Of a DNA stretch of 64,000 nt, positions 21,816 to 31,580 are shown in pieces; within the stretch, counting starts at the first letter, position 1; the number at the start of each line of letters is the position of its first letter. The translations under genes and the position numbers were made by a program. Location: contig CAWUHX010000231.1 in assembly GCA_963922205.1 (NCBI GenBank), positions 248,001 through 312,000 on the forward strand. The letters are read 5' to 3'. A model generated the notes under the pieces. It worked only from the letters and a program-made list of their open reading frames with translations. It searched no databases and was not told the origin of the DNA. Origin of the DNA: Romanomermis culicivorax (Eukaryota; Nematoda; Enoplea; Mermithida; Mermithidae).

Positions 21816-22211
21816 CTACACTTTCCAAATGGCATCCATGACGTAATCAATTTGTTTTGCAACTGAAGTCCAAGCCTCAAATTGCTCAAAAGCAATCGTA
21901 AATGACTTTTTAGTATATGTATTGTCAAAAACTAAAATATTATGAGGCCGCGCTGTATTGGCATTTTGTTTCATTTGCACAGTCAAATTATAACCCAAAT
22001 CATACTCGGTCTGCCTTCCACTTTTGGCTTTAGAAAGTAAATCCTCCGAGACTTGCACAAGCTTTTTATATTGCAGTATGATCAAATTCATACCATTTTT
22101 TGTGGGTATGACTTGATTGTTCTCGATAAAGCATCTCCTAAAGCCAAAGTTGACATAATTTTTGTGAACCGATATCAACAAATAAATATCAGAGCCGAGA
22201 CACAACTGCAT
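21816..22211 (-). CDS. Polinton-borne protein, unknown, partly like the Cys-rich repeat
   Basis: A 131-residue minus-strand frame in the right-hand piece of the Polinton. The end (HNILVFDNTYTKKSF, FEQFEAWTSVAKQIDYVMDA, IW) resembles the first half of repeat 2 of the protein at 3286-4014 (HQLVIINYKSFTGAGF, HEAVHLRNFLRNAIW). It stops before the cysteine part. It is close upstream, in the minus direction, of the gene now at 6669-7121 once element A is disregarded. Function is unknown. Confidence 0.45.
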   Translation of the reverse strand: MQLCLGSDIYLLISVHKNYVNFGFRRCFIENNQVIPTKNGMNLIILQYKKLVQVSEDLLSKAKSGRQTEYDLGYNLTVQMKQNANTARPHNILVFDNTYTKKSFTIAFEQFEAWTSVAKQIDYVMDAIWKV

Positions 22212-22270
22212 TTTGAAAAAAGAAGAAGCATAAATGAAAAAATCTTTGTTGACAAGACTTTTACACCCTA

Positions 22271-22780
22271 AAATAATCAGTATGTTGATATTTTGTCATG
22301 AAAAATTAGCAACACTTGTGAATCATAATTTACATTCATTACTGTAAGTTTCTGATCCAAGCAAAATTGTTATTTGTGTATCATTCACTTCCAAAATGCA
22401 TCAAGTTTGAAAATATGAACCAGTTTTTCAGTACGATGGAAAAAGCTGCATCATTACTTTGCTTCAAATAACCAGTTGCATTTTAAAAGAGAGTTTGGAA
22501 AGGGAAGAAGTGAGTTTCATTGATTTGTCTACGTGAGATTTATATACAAGAACCAGTTTACAGATAAAAAACAAACTACACAGTACAAAGCGTCAAGCTG
22601 GAAAGTAAACATCAAGTTCTCCGAGAAATCTATTTTTAGAACACACAAGAGGTAGAGGCTATACTTTATCAGTTTGTCTATGTGAGTTTTATATACAAGA
22701 ACCAGTTTGATATGCATTAAGAAACAAGGCACGCAAGCTCAAAAGTAAACATCCAGTTTTTAGAAAATGCGTGGGTGGCA
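22271..22780. repeat. noncoding stretch with a tandem duplication of about 150 bp
   Basis: Two diverged copies of a unit, starting near 22521 and near 22670, share GTCTACGTGAG/GTCTATGTGAG, TATATACAAGAACCAGTTT, CAAGCTGGAAAGTAAACATC-like and closing AAAT segments. No gene is visible. It lies between the Polinton remnant and element Y and may be the right end of the Polinton. Confidence 0.5.
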
Positions 22781-23110
22781 CCCTGAAGGACCCCTAGGTA
22801 CTAATGATACAGGAGTGAGAAAACTGCTCCTGTATCAATCAGAGCTTTGGCCTCCACCCAATTGTTCAGTATGAGGGGTCCTCATTTCAGTGGGGTAGAA
22901 GGCTGACACCACATGACCTCGGTCAGGTGCGGGGTCCTCAAAACTCAACTCTGGGCATCGGTTCCCTTTGGTATCCACAAACTGGTGCGTCGGAGTAGCC
23001 CTACCAGAGCATAACCAACCAATGGTTCCAGATTGGTCCGAGGAGTGGGATGAACCTGAACAGTAAGTACATGGTCCAATCGTTCTCCTGAGCTCTGAGT
23101 AGCTCCTAGT
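22781..23110 (-). pseudogene. gag/protease remnant of an LTR element
   Basis: The minus-strand translation shows a Cys/His cluster of nucleocapsid type (PCTYCSGSSHSSDQ...WLCSG) followed by a retropepsin signature EAKALIDTGAVFSLLY. It is short and broken, and of a different type from the neighbouring protease at 23145-23963, so it may come from another element. Confidence 0.5.
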
Positions 23111-23144
23111 GATTAGACCTCGATGTCAGAGAGTGGGGGCACCT

Positions 23145-23963
23145 CTAGTACAGGGGATGCAGGTGCATCAGAATCACTAGGCTCGCGAAACCGGCCTTTC
23201 TCGGAGAATTTCCAGGTGAAGGTCGAGGACAGTTTGACCCTGACCTGGTCATAAAGTGACAACTGGCCCATCTAGAAGTGGTCCGGCTACCTCTGGTTGA
23301 CCGACGTGATGACGCACCCAAGGAAGCTCGTGAGGGTGGCCGAGAAATGGACGAAGTTCTTGATCTTGATTGAGACCCGGACCTGTGGGAGGCCCTTGAT
23401 AGTGAACGTGTGTTCTCCCACCAGGGTTCGACCTGATCAATTTCAGCCGCTGTCAGAAGAAGTGGCAGTTCTACCGCATTCAACCAACAGACATGTTGTT
23501 GGTAATCAAACATGATATTCTGGAATTGTTCTAGGAAGTCCAATCCAAGAATCAGATCGACCAGTGCCCAGAAAGGAGACGTAGTCTTACACACATAGAG
23601 ATGTATATCCACTCTTGTGTGTGGCTGACGGGTTCCAGGCAACATGATCCCATACGGTCCTGATAGGAAAGTATGGATGGCTTCCCCATTAATACTCATT
23701 AATGGGTTAAAGTTGTGATGTTGCTGGAAAGCCATCGCCACCTTCAGACTTTCTTTAATCAGCGCTGTGTGAAGGCCTTGACTAATGATGGTCTGTGGAC
23801 AACCAGTGTCAAGGAAAGCAGGAGTTTCCTTGAGGTCAACCAGTATGACAAAACACAGAGTTATCCTGTCTAACTGAGTTGGCACATCATTCTGTATGTA
23901 ATGAAACCCTACCCAATGCTGAACTTTCCGGAGAGTTGAGAGTGGCCAAAGCAGCCACCTCAA
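23145..23963 (-). CDS. retropepsin-like protease region of element Y
   Basis: A 272-residue frame. The core has ETPAFLDTGCPQTIIS (D-T-G active site), INGEAIHTFLSGPYGIM, and ALVDLILGLDFLEQFQNIMF (the conserved hydrophobic-G-x-D-F segment of retropepsins), so one protomer of an aspartic protease is present. After it comes a low-complexity Ser/Arg-rich tail. Such proteases mature Gag and Pol. The frame begins inside the left tRNA-bearing unit, so its true start is unclear. Confidence 0.65.
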   Translation of the reverse strand: MRWLLWPLSTLRKVQHWVGFHYIQNDVPTQLDRITLCFVILVDLKETPAFLDTGCPQTIISQGLHTALIKESLKVAMAFQQHHNFNPLMSINGEAIHTFLSGPYGIMLPGTRQPHTRVDIHLYVCKTTSPFWALVDLILGLDFLEQFQNIMFDYQQHVCWLNAVELPLLLTAAEIDQVEPWWENTRSLSRASHRSGSQSRSRTSSISRPPSRASLGASSRRSTRGSRTTSRWASCHFMTRSGSNCPRPSPGNSPRKAGFASLVILMHLHPLY

Positions 23964-24120
23964 CTACGAATTGTTGCAAAAAGAGAGCGCCTTTCCTGCT
24001 GCTCCGTTGGCTCAGTTGGTTAGAGTGTGCGGACGGTAGCCGCAAGGTCCTGGGTTCAAGTCCCAGACTGAGCCTAACTTTTACTGAAGCCCCGAGTAGC
24101 GGGAAAAGGTTGCCTCAACA
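23935..24120. repeat. tRNA-bearing 186-bp unit, copy 1
   Basis: The unit begins GTTGAGAGTGGCC and ends TTGCCTCAACA. It opens with a hairpin (GTTGAG-A-GTGGC pairing with GCCAC-CTCAAC). Inside, CCTTTCC-TGCTGCTC and the later CCCGAGTAGCGGGAAAAGG form a stem enclosing a tRNA-like sequence. An almost identical unit starts 229 bp further on. Confidence 0.75.
24001..24074 (+). tRNA. tRNA-like sequence, copy 1 (probably not functional)
   Basis: A 74-nt sequence with D arm GGCTCAGTTGGTTAGAG-like, anticodon stem TGCGG/CCGCA, T arm CTGGGTTCAAGTCCCAG and acceptor GCTCCGT/ACTGAGC with one mismatch. The seven-base anticodon loop ACGGTAG has C at position 33 instead of U and would give anticodon GGU (Thr). 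This copy is less well paired than copy 2. It is part of a repeat, so a tRNA-derived element is more likely than a working tRNA gene. Confidence 0.55.
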
Positions 24121-24163
24121 CTGGTGGCCCTTGAGGGTCCGTCAAACTCGACGGCGGAGGGAT

Positions 24164-24349
24164 GTTGAGAGTGGCCAAAGCAGCCACCTCAACTACGAAA
24201 TGTTGCAAAAAGAGAGCGCCTTTCCCGCTGCTCGGTTGGCTCAGTTGGTTAGAGCGTGCGGACGGTAGCCGCAAGGTCCTGGGTTCAAGTCCCAGACTGA
24301 GCCTAACTTTTACTGAAGCCCCGAGTAGCGGGAAAAGGTTGCCTCAACA
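24164..24349. repeat. tRNA-bearing 186-bp unit, copy 2
   Basis: Same layout as copy 1, with better pairing: CCTTTCCCGCTGCTCGG against CCGAGTAGCGGGAAAAGG encloses the tRNA-like part. The two units are separated by 43 bp (24121-24163). Both ends carry GTTGAG/CTCAAC in inverted orientation. Confidence 0.75.
24230..24303 (+). tRNA. tRNA-like sequence, copy 2 (full cloverleaf)
   Basis: A 74-nt cloverleaf. The acceptor GCTCGGT/ACTGAGC pairs over seven positions (one G-U), with D stem GCTC/GAGC, anticodon stem TGCGG/CCGCA, T stem CTGGG/CCCAG with loop TTCAAGT, and discriminator C. The A and B box regions (TGGCTCAGTTGG and GGTTCAAGTCC) look good for RNA polymerase III. The anticodon would be GGU with an unusual C33. 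It could be a polymerase III start for the repeat unit. Confidence 0.6.
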
Positions 24350-24371
24350 GGAGGAGGTTCAACAGAGAGTA

Positions 24372-26173
24372 TTAGATAACAAACCTAACCTGTCTTTTCC
24401 GCAGGTGGTAGCTGAGATAATAGGAGAACCCAACATAGATGAGAAATCCTGTACCAGCCAGCACTGCCAGAGCGATGAGGGTGTTAAAGATCAACTGCAC
24501 TGGTCCACTCAAAAGAGACTGTACGCCCTGTATGAGGCTGTGCTGCTGACCAGTAATCAGATGGTTTGCTGCCAGACCAACACCTTCCAGTGAGGCTTTG
24601 ATGTCAGTCCCTACCCCGGCAACTGCCTGATAAAGAGTATCTGGTTGTAGGGATAGACCAGTGGTATAACTTACCAACCGGTTCAAGACCGCTTCAATTT
24701 GCTCAGTCTTGTAAACGTATTGTATAAAGAAAGCAAAACTTGAAGGGGTCATCGCCAACTGATCGTGAAATAGAGCAGGAGCATCAAAATGAGTGACGTT
24801 GAAGCGCTGTTTCCAGAACAGTTCAAGCGGAATGTGGCTCACATAGACCATGCCAGACTCAGTAAACCAGCCTGAGCAATTTCGGAAAATCCCGGTGAAG
24901 TGGTGGTCACACAGCACTTTTGGGCTGAATTTAGTGAGATCTGGGCCACCGGAAGTGGCAAAATAAATGGTACCACCAACCTGTATGGGTAGATACTTGT
25001 AACAGGTGTCCCCCACCCGGTATGAATGGTAGACATAAGTGGTGTTGACCTTTTGACACGGCCAAATCGTCAGTGCTTCACCCATAATATCCGCTGTCAG
25101 GTCATTCCTTTGCAGGAATGCCCAGCCTCCTAGTGTAGAGTCAAAACAAAGTAACTGCCAAGTCAGATCAAGGTAGCGTTGAGCGTAAGAACACAACTCG
25201 AGCCACATGAACCCAAAATTGTTAATTTCTGATTCTTTGATCTGCTGAGCCAGGTAGTTCAGTTTGGCATTGACGGGGTCAGGATGGGAGTCCTTCACCA
25301 ATCTGAACAACCTTTGGGTCAAATTAAATCTTCCCTGAATGCGTAGAAGAAGACCCTGATCCATTCATACTGTGTTCAACTCTCCAAAGGCGTTGGCAAC
25401 TGGTTGCTGTTGAGCAATCGCCGCCAGTGTTTGGGCTCCTGTCATCATCCTTGACAGTGACGCCGCAACAACTGCTGTGGGCCGCACATTGCGACTTGCT
25501 TCCTCCACAGCGCGTCGGAGGGCGTCCACTGCAAGTGATGATGGTTCACCATCCAACAGGATCTTGTCCACTGGGGTGGCACGAATAGTTCCGTCGGGGA
25601 TAAACTCGAGCACTCGGCGAGCGACGTCGGGTCCCAATATCCGCAGCGCTGCTGGCGCCGATAGCACCACATCCACCGCCGTAAGGGCCTCAACCTCGAA
25701 TGCTCATTGAGTAGCGCTCATGGGAGGTGCGGATACTTTTTGGCCAAATCCATTGACCAGATGGTCTGCATCCCATCGGTGACGGATGAGGAATCTGTAA
25801 ACAGGAAATCATTAAAGCCGGTGACTTATAAGGATATCTAATTTCCAGACCTGAAATGTCAGAAAAAGAAGGTAGTTTAGCCAGCAGATTCATCAATTCC
25901 AATTGACTGACGACCTCCAACGTGGAGTCCGTAGGAATTCTGGGCTGGGGTTCTTGGGTGATAAAAGGGGCCGGAGGCGCTGGTGTACCTTCCATCAGTC
26001 CATATGACATGATTACGCTGACGTCGCCAGTCGTTTTTGGTGTTGTTGACAGGTTTACATTGACTGGCATCGGGTATTTCAGCGGCGGCAGTGGCAAAGC
26101 CAACAACAGAGTCGGTGCCGAAACCACTGCGGCAGCTGAAAACCCAATACTGACTACACAGACAGGATAACAC
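24372..26173 (-). pseudogene. envelope-like glycoprotein region of element Y (broken)
   Basis: The minus-strand translation begins with a signal-like hydrophobic stretch followed by a Pro-rich segment (LLLALPLPPLKYPMP). The C-terminal 330 residues hold many spaced Cys and N-glycosylation-type sites (KVNTTYVYHSY, RFNVTHF, FRNCSGWFTESGMVYVSHIP), a helical region (LYQAVAGVGTDIKASLEG) and a strong membrane anchor (LIALAVLAGTGFLIYVGFSY) before a short basic tail (LRKRQVRF). This is the layout of a retroviral-type envelope. It is broken, with about two breaks. The family could not be named from memory. Confidence 0.55.
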
Positions 26174-26266
26174 AGTTGTAAGTGATCCGCCAGATGTTCA
26201 GCCAGAACTTCATCATCCAGATCAAACAGATCTGGGTGAAGAAGACTGTCGGTAGCCCCTACGGCA

Positions 26267-27460
26267 TTATTTTGCGGTGGGGTGACTGATATTGGTTCCC
26301 TGTCCCATGAGGAGTTGGATTAGCATAACGCCAAAAATTCCCACTTGCCCTCTGGGAAAAGTAACCAAAGTTAGTCTCACCAGGCATTGTAGGGGTCCGA
26401 TTTGGGCAGGCCGTAGCCCTGTGCACACGTATCTTTGGGCAATGCGGGCAGGGTCTGTCGCATCGGTCAGTCGGGTGCGCCCTCGTTCAACAAAAATAGC
26501 AACAGCTGGGACCGGTGGCGGTGGCATTGCTAGGGCCCACACTATTGGGATGTTGGGCCCAGCAACTAGTGTCGTTGTGGGTGCAGCATCCATGGTAGGA
26601 GCACATCTGTAAATGTGCTCCTGACGGGCGATCGCCAGCGTTTTGGACGGGCAATCGCCAGCGTTTTGGACGCGTGTCGACGACATTGTTGAGGGCATGG
26701 AATTTCTCGGAGGTGGCGCTGTTTGCTGAGCCGTAAGTCGGGCAAGGTGAGCCGTAAGCCAGGCCATCTCCAATTGTAAACGTCCAATCTCGTCGGACGG
26801 TGTTGCCGACGGACGTTGAGCGGTGCCCCTTTGATTCGACATTGACCTGACCTTGTCGGCTGTCCTTTGTTCTGAAGAGAAAACAGCATTAGATGGGGCA
26901 CTATTCCTAATCTCATCCCGAAAAATTTGTGATTCTGCGAAACAAGCTGCTTTGAGAGTCTCTTCAAGAGTTGTGAACTCCCTGAACTTAATACTATCTC
27001 GAAGGACTGGTTTCAACCCTCTCAGAAAGATAGGTTTTATAATCGAATCTCTAACGTCAGTGGTGAGATCCAGATAAGCCACCCTGGACAGTCTCTTAAG
27101 GTGCTCAAGGTAGACTATCGGGGACTCAGTCGGCTTCTGCATGCAATCCTGGATCAACTGCTGATGCAGATCTGAGTCATGCCCTACTGGAAAGTCTTTC
27201 CTTGGAAAAGCCGTGAACTCTACGTAGCGGGTAGGCTGCGGAGTACCACTGCTAAAGTCCCGGTAGGATGGGAGAGCAGGACCTGTTACGCAAGACTCCA
27301 GTAACATGATTTTATGTGCATGATCGGTTTCTGTTACCCCTTGAAGTGTAAAGAAACGGGTCAAGTGAGATATAAAATCCGTTATGGACTCACCAAAAGC
27401 ACCTGGAAAGGCGGGAGGGGCCATGAAGCTGGACACAGGAGGATGCCTTCTGCCATTCAT
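26267..27460 (-). CDS. gag-like region of element Y
   Basis: A 397-residue frame. Its first 210 residues look like a Gag capsid domain (FPGAFGESITDFISHLTRFF, ACFAESQIFRDEIRN, with PTESPIVYLEHLKRLSRVAY between). The rest is low complexity (Thr/Ala/Pro-rich) without a clear zinc knuckle. Coding similarity appears to reach about 27.69k. It is related in layout to Ty3-type Gag but clearly different from those of elements A, B and X. Confidence 0.55.
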   Translation of the reverse strand: MNGRRHPPVSSFMAPPAFPGAFGESITDFISHLTRFFTLQGVTETDHAHKIMLLESCVTGPALPSYRDFSSGTPQPTRYVEFTAFPRKDFPVGHDSDLHQQLIQDCMQKPTESPIVYLEHLKRLSRVAYLDLTTDVRDSIIKPIFLRGLKPVLRDSIKFREFTTLEETLKAACFAESQIFRDEIRNSAPSNAVFSSEQRTADKVRSMSNQRGTAQRPSATPSDEIGRLQLEMAWLTAHLARLTAQQTAPPPRNSMPSTMSSTRVQNAGDCPSKTLAIARQEHIYRCAPTMDAAPTTTLVAGPNIPIVWALAMPPPPVPAVAIFVERGRTRLTDATDPARIAQRYVCTGLRPAQIGPLQCLVRLTLVTFPRGQVGIFGVMLIQLLMGQGTNISHPTAK

Positions 27461-27690
27461 AGCCTCCAGCTTTTGGTTGAGCGGGCCAAGGGCATTCTCA
27501 AATGCAGCTTAGACCTTATTCTCAATCTCTGAAGGTAGATCAACTTCTGACTTCATAGTTGACCGTTCGTCTTCCTGTAAGGTGGCTAAGACTGATAATC
27601 GTGCCTGTGAAGCTATTCGATCAAACTGAATAGAGAGGGGCTCAGTTGTCTGCTTAAGCTTAGTACTAAGGGGACAGGAACGTCTAGGTG

Positions 27691-29399
27691 TCTCTATTTC
27701 GTGAAAATGAGGTAAGTGTTACTCTTGTGGTCTTGCAGCGAAGAGGCATGGGAATTATGAGATCAATTACGCCATGGTGTTTTTAAGGCTTTAACGCTTG
27801 TTCTTTACAATAACTAGTGACCACTCAACGATGGGGCTAGAAAAGAACAAGGTTTTAGCCCTCAGAATGGCCAGAGGGAGAGAAATAGGCTGACTCAGAA
27901 GGGAATTTATCTGATCACCTATGTATTTAGAGAGGGGATAACCCATGTGTTAAGAGAGGGAAAGTTATACATCCCAAACTTTAGAAAGAAATGGGGCTAG
28001 GCCCGGTTATTTGAAACCAAAAGTGAATAAATTTTGAATGAAATGGTGGTTTTCCAACCAAAAAGAAGGAAGGACGATGTAGTACGGATAAACCTGCCCA
28101 AAAGCGAATTTTATTTGGAGGTTAAGTCCGTTGTGATAGTTTACAAACCTTGGATACCGGAGAGCTTGTAACGGACAAAGTCCTACTCACCACGAGTAGC
28201 GCGTGAAGTAGCTTAAGAATTAATAAGTAAAGGTGGACAACTTAAAGTCAACTTAGTGGGTGTAAATAGATAGGGAAGAAATTAGTTTACACACCAGACT
28301 ATGCAAAGGGGATGCGCTATTACGCAATCGGCTTTACTCACTAGGAGCAATTGCGATCTCTGGAGAGTGTGATGACTAGACTGGAGGTTCCCAAGGGGAT
28401 GACATTGGCATGTATTCTACAACCCTGCCCAAGACGGGAATGGGCGTCTTGAACAGAACGGGAACTCTCCAGGAGCATTATATACAGCTAGGGGCCGGGA
28501 TTCCACTCATTGAGATGAAGTGGAGATCGCTAGGTCACCAGTTGGAGGCAAGAGCACCAGGTACCAAGGTGCTATTCTGACACACTCAGTCAGTAAATGG
28601 GTGGCATGGGGGTCCTTGGCCCAGCTGTGCCTAATGGAGGTGGGGATATGCAGGCTTCCTCCTATGATTCGAGGCTAGGCTCAAAGCATCTTGAGATCAG
28701 GGGTGCAGTCTGTCCCAATTAAATGAGTGTAAAGTGAGGGGCTAAGGCGGACTTAGTTGTAATGTGTTTAGGCAGACTCGAACACCTTGGCTTAGGTGGA
28801 CTAGCAGCATATTATGCTACAGGGACAACCAATGGAGGCGGACTCAGGATTAAGGGCGACTCTAGTGCGGACATTATTAGGCCAGCTAACGAAAGTGTTT
28901 GAGTGTAAAGAAATGATAACAGAGGGGCCTTTTACACTCTAGGCCCAACCAGTGGCTGTGCCGTAATTCCTGAGGAATTATACTGGCAGGGACACTAAAG
29001 AAGATCATAGATGAGAAAGAAATGCGAGAATTTAGATAAGAAATTTACAGGAAGGTTGTCAACCCCTGCGATTGTTTGACACAGGCAGTACCGACTGCAA
29101 ATGCCTAACGGTTTGGTAAGTTGAATGATCAACCAGCTGAGGCCGAGCCTAAACCCGTTCAAACCTGCAGTTAAAGCTTTGAAGGTGGTCACCTGCTGAT
29201 TAATCAGTGCCGCTACCCTGGCGGACAACCTGATCATTTTCACTGACCGGGTGCATCTCAGGTTGAGTGAGCATGTCTACTGATGTTTCCCAGGCACCAG
29301 TGACACACAGACACAACCCTTGGACAAGAGTCGTAGGTGAGAAGGTAATATTCCAGCAATCACCTAGGACTCAAGTGGCATCTTGTAAACCCACAGTAA
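27691..29399. other. noncoding repeat-like DNA, no gene seen
   Basis: No credible coding frame. The text is rich in short recurring phrases (GGCGGACT, ACAACCAATGG/ACCAGTGG) on a GA-rich plus strand. A short frame at 28995-29243 on the minus strand has a hydrophobic heptad-like stretch but nothing diagnostic. The block may be the leader or LTR of element Y. Confidence 0.4.
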
Positions 29400-30225
29400 C
29401 CCAGTGCTGACATCAAAAGATGTGATACACACCACCACACACTCAGTGCTGACCTCAGGTAACTGGGATGTAGGTGCCGTAGTCTCATATTGCAGTATGT
29501 ACACCAAAAAGTAAGAGCCTTCGGCTACAGACTTCTTATGGCAATACAGAGCATCGCCGTTGCTGACACCAGAATAAGACTGTAAAGTCTTAATTCCAAT
29601 ACTGGAATAGAAACATTATCATTGTGGACATCAGTAGGTAGGGCCCCAAGGCCAGCAACCCTGCTACGACAACACGGAGCATCGCCGTTGCTGACATCAA
29701 AAGGTAATAGCTGAGTCTCAGTTATCCTACAACAATGATATGAGATGCAGTTGTTGCGGACACCAGATGTGCGGTTTGTAAGGCCTCACATCTCTGAACA
29801 ACAATATGGAGCATTGTTGTTGCTGAGGTCAAGGACTGAAGCTGGCATAACGGACAAGTCCTAGTGCAACAACAGGAGTCTCTGCTGTTGTAGACGTCAG
29901 AGAGACAGTGTCATACCATCATCATCCAGTAATAACAACCTGTTATGTTCCTATTGCTGACGTCAGAGCCAGAGGGCCAACCACCCCTTAAAGCAACAGC
30001 AAGGGATGCAGCTGTTGCAGATGCAGGGGGAGAACACAGAGAACCATCAACCCCTTAATGGCTACATGCTATGCAGCTATTGCTGACGTCAGAGGCATGA
30101 CCTAGATAGGCATACCTCAGTGCAACAGCAGCATGTGAGGTATTTGCAGATGTCAGAAGTAGGGTCTCCAAGACACATCACCTCATAACAACAACACAAT
30201 AAGTTGTAGTTGCTGACATCAGTGG
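29400..30225. repeat. tandem array of imperfect hairpins, period about 65 bp
   Basis: About a dozen diverged units. Each has a CAACAACA-type arm, a loop around GGAGCAT or GGATGCAG, a TGTTGTTGC-type arm and a closing TGCTGACATCAG/TGCTGACGTCAG. The closing motif recurs near 29688, 29755, 29818, 29890, 29955, 30018, 30080, 30142 and 30211, giving spacings of 62-72 bp. No coding frame is present. Confidence 0.65.
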
Positions 30226-31580
30226 TCACGATCAGTAAGATCGCCACTACGTGCAACTACCTAGAGAGAGAGAGAAAGAAGAAGACTGTACAGTAGGGGA
30301 AAAATAATAAAAAATGACCTACTGAAGGGTTGCCAACTTTGACGTATGTGTGACCGGTAAAATAAGAGATTTTTTTGATTAATTTGAATAGAAGTGAAAT
30401 GAGAATGTTTTATTTAGTAGGAAGGAAAAAGATAAAATTTTAATTTGTTTATTTAGAAAGGAGAGAAAATGGGTTATTAGTTTTTTATTTGAGTTGATTT
30501 TTGAGATAATTAAATTTATTAGGTGAAAAAGTTATTATAATTGGGTCACACATTAGGCATAGAAGACCGAAAAATAAAAAGGAAAGTAAATAAAATAAAA
30601 TTTGAGGCCCAAGAGATAAGCAATGTGATCTGCTAAGTACGGTGTTATATGTGTCAACAGTATAATTTTGGCTTGTTTGGCCCGAAAAATGAGCAACTTG
30701 GCTAGTGCTCAGTGGAGATAAGAAAAATTTTGAAAAAGTGTGTTGACACACATACCAGACACAGATAACAAATCACAACCACACTTGACGTCCAGAATCA
30801 AGAGTGGAAGGAGTACTGCATCTCATGATCAGAGATCTCGAAACCCTCAGGGGCTGTAGAACCTCATGGGCTGTGATACTCAAGTACCCGTACTCAGGTA
30901 TACTGTAGTTATAGTACGTGCAAATCGCAGTCGTACTGTAACCAGATAGCCATATGGTGGTACAGTAACCTATCCGATCACATGCAGTGGATGGAGGCCC
31001 AATTTGAAGAGAGAAAAAAATGGAAAAAAATAAAAAAAAGGAAAACTCAGAGGAGATTGAGGCAGAATACTCTATTTAGACTCAACTCTGGGAAATTATG
31101 ACTCTTGGGATTGACTCCGGGGGAAAACCCGACACCAGGGGATTTATTAAAGCTTACAGGCATTAGATACTCATAAGGCTATAACTTACACACAAGAATC
31201 ATTAATTTAATTACACGTCGGGCAAATCCTGACCTACAGTAATTAAACTCACTCAAACGCAGTGCTAGTTGAGTTGGTGTTAAAACTCGAACATAAGGGC
31301 CATTTCCGACCTAAGGGGCAGTGTACCTGCTTACGGGCGTATCCGACTTACATGAGGGCAAAAAAATCATCCTAAGGGTCAGTAATCCCACTTTGAATGC
31401 AAATCAGCTGACCTGAGAGAGGTTACCCCACTCAATCGGCGATTCTCATGATCTGAGAGAGGTTCCTCACTCAAACCGAAATTTTACCGAATTGGAAGAG
31501 GTATCTCACTCAAAAGGGTAAAAGGTTCGTTCCTAAGGACTGTGAAGCCAGACTTAAAGGTCGATTTTCCAGCCTTGTCA
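30226..31580. other. noncoding repeat-like DNA
   Basis: No gene. A purine tract lies near 30260-30310 and AT-rich DNA at 30360-30750. Three diverged units of about 42 bp with CTGAGAGAGGTTNCCNCACTCAA lie at about 31391-31525. This may be the edge of an LTR-type repeat joined to Z1. Confidence 0.4.

Larger units (their letters stand above)
1724..22270. mobile_element. Polinton (Maverick)-like element, broken and split by element A
   Basis: A compact run of small plus-strand genes (1814-6594) followed by minus-strand genes (6669-7121, then 21816-22211 after the insertion) has the convergent layout of a Polinton. Diagnostic parts are a retroviral-type integrase with Polinton-style spacing, a capsid remnant ending IVYAEFDSLL, and a pX-like peptide with QSGGFLPILLPSLL. 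DNA polymerase B, packaging ATPase and maturation protease are not seen. The element is incomplete, with several breaks, and its terminal inverted repeats were not located. Element A (7134-21790) separates two minus-strand genes. The outer limits given are approximate. Confidence 0.7.
22781..27690 (-). mobile_element. LTR-retroelement mosaic Y with gag, envelope-like gene and proteases
   Basis: A minus-strand set of retroelement parts. Reading leftward: gag-like (from about 27.69k), an envelope-like region (26.17-24.37k), a tandem pair of tRNA-bearing units, a retropepsin region (23.96-23.15k), and a second gag/protease remnant (23.11-22.78k). No reverse transcriptase or integrase is seen, and a protease lying after an envelope is not the normal order. 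It is therefore a deleted or composite fossil with several breaks. Matching LTRs for it were not found. Confidence 0.6.

Noticed and set aside
24230-24303. Functional tRNA-Thr(GGU) gene
   Set aside because: C at position 33, a GGU anticodon rarely used in eukaryotes, and presence in a duplicated repeat unit argue for a tRNA-derived element. Not fully excluded.
28995-29243. Short minus-strand frame with a hydrophobic heptad-like stretch, possible envelope fragment
   Set aside because: Too short, with no cysteine motif or neighbour support. Left as undefined repeat DNA.
29400-30225. CRISPR array from 65-bp period
   Set aside because: Units are diverged along their full length and fold as hairpins. 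There is no identical repeat with unique spacers.
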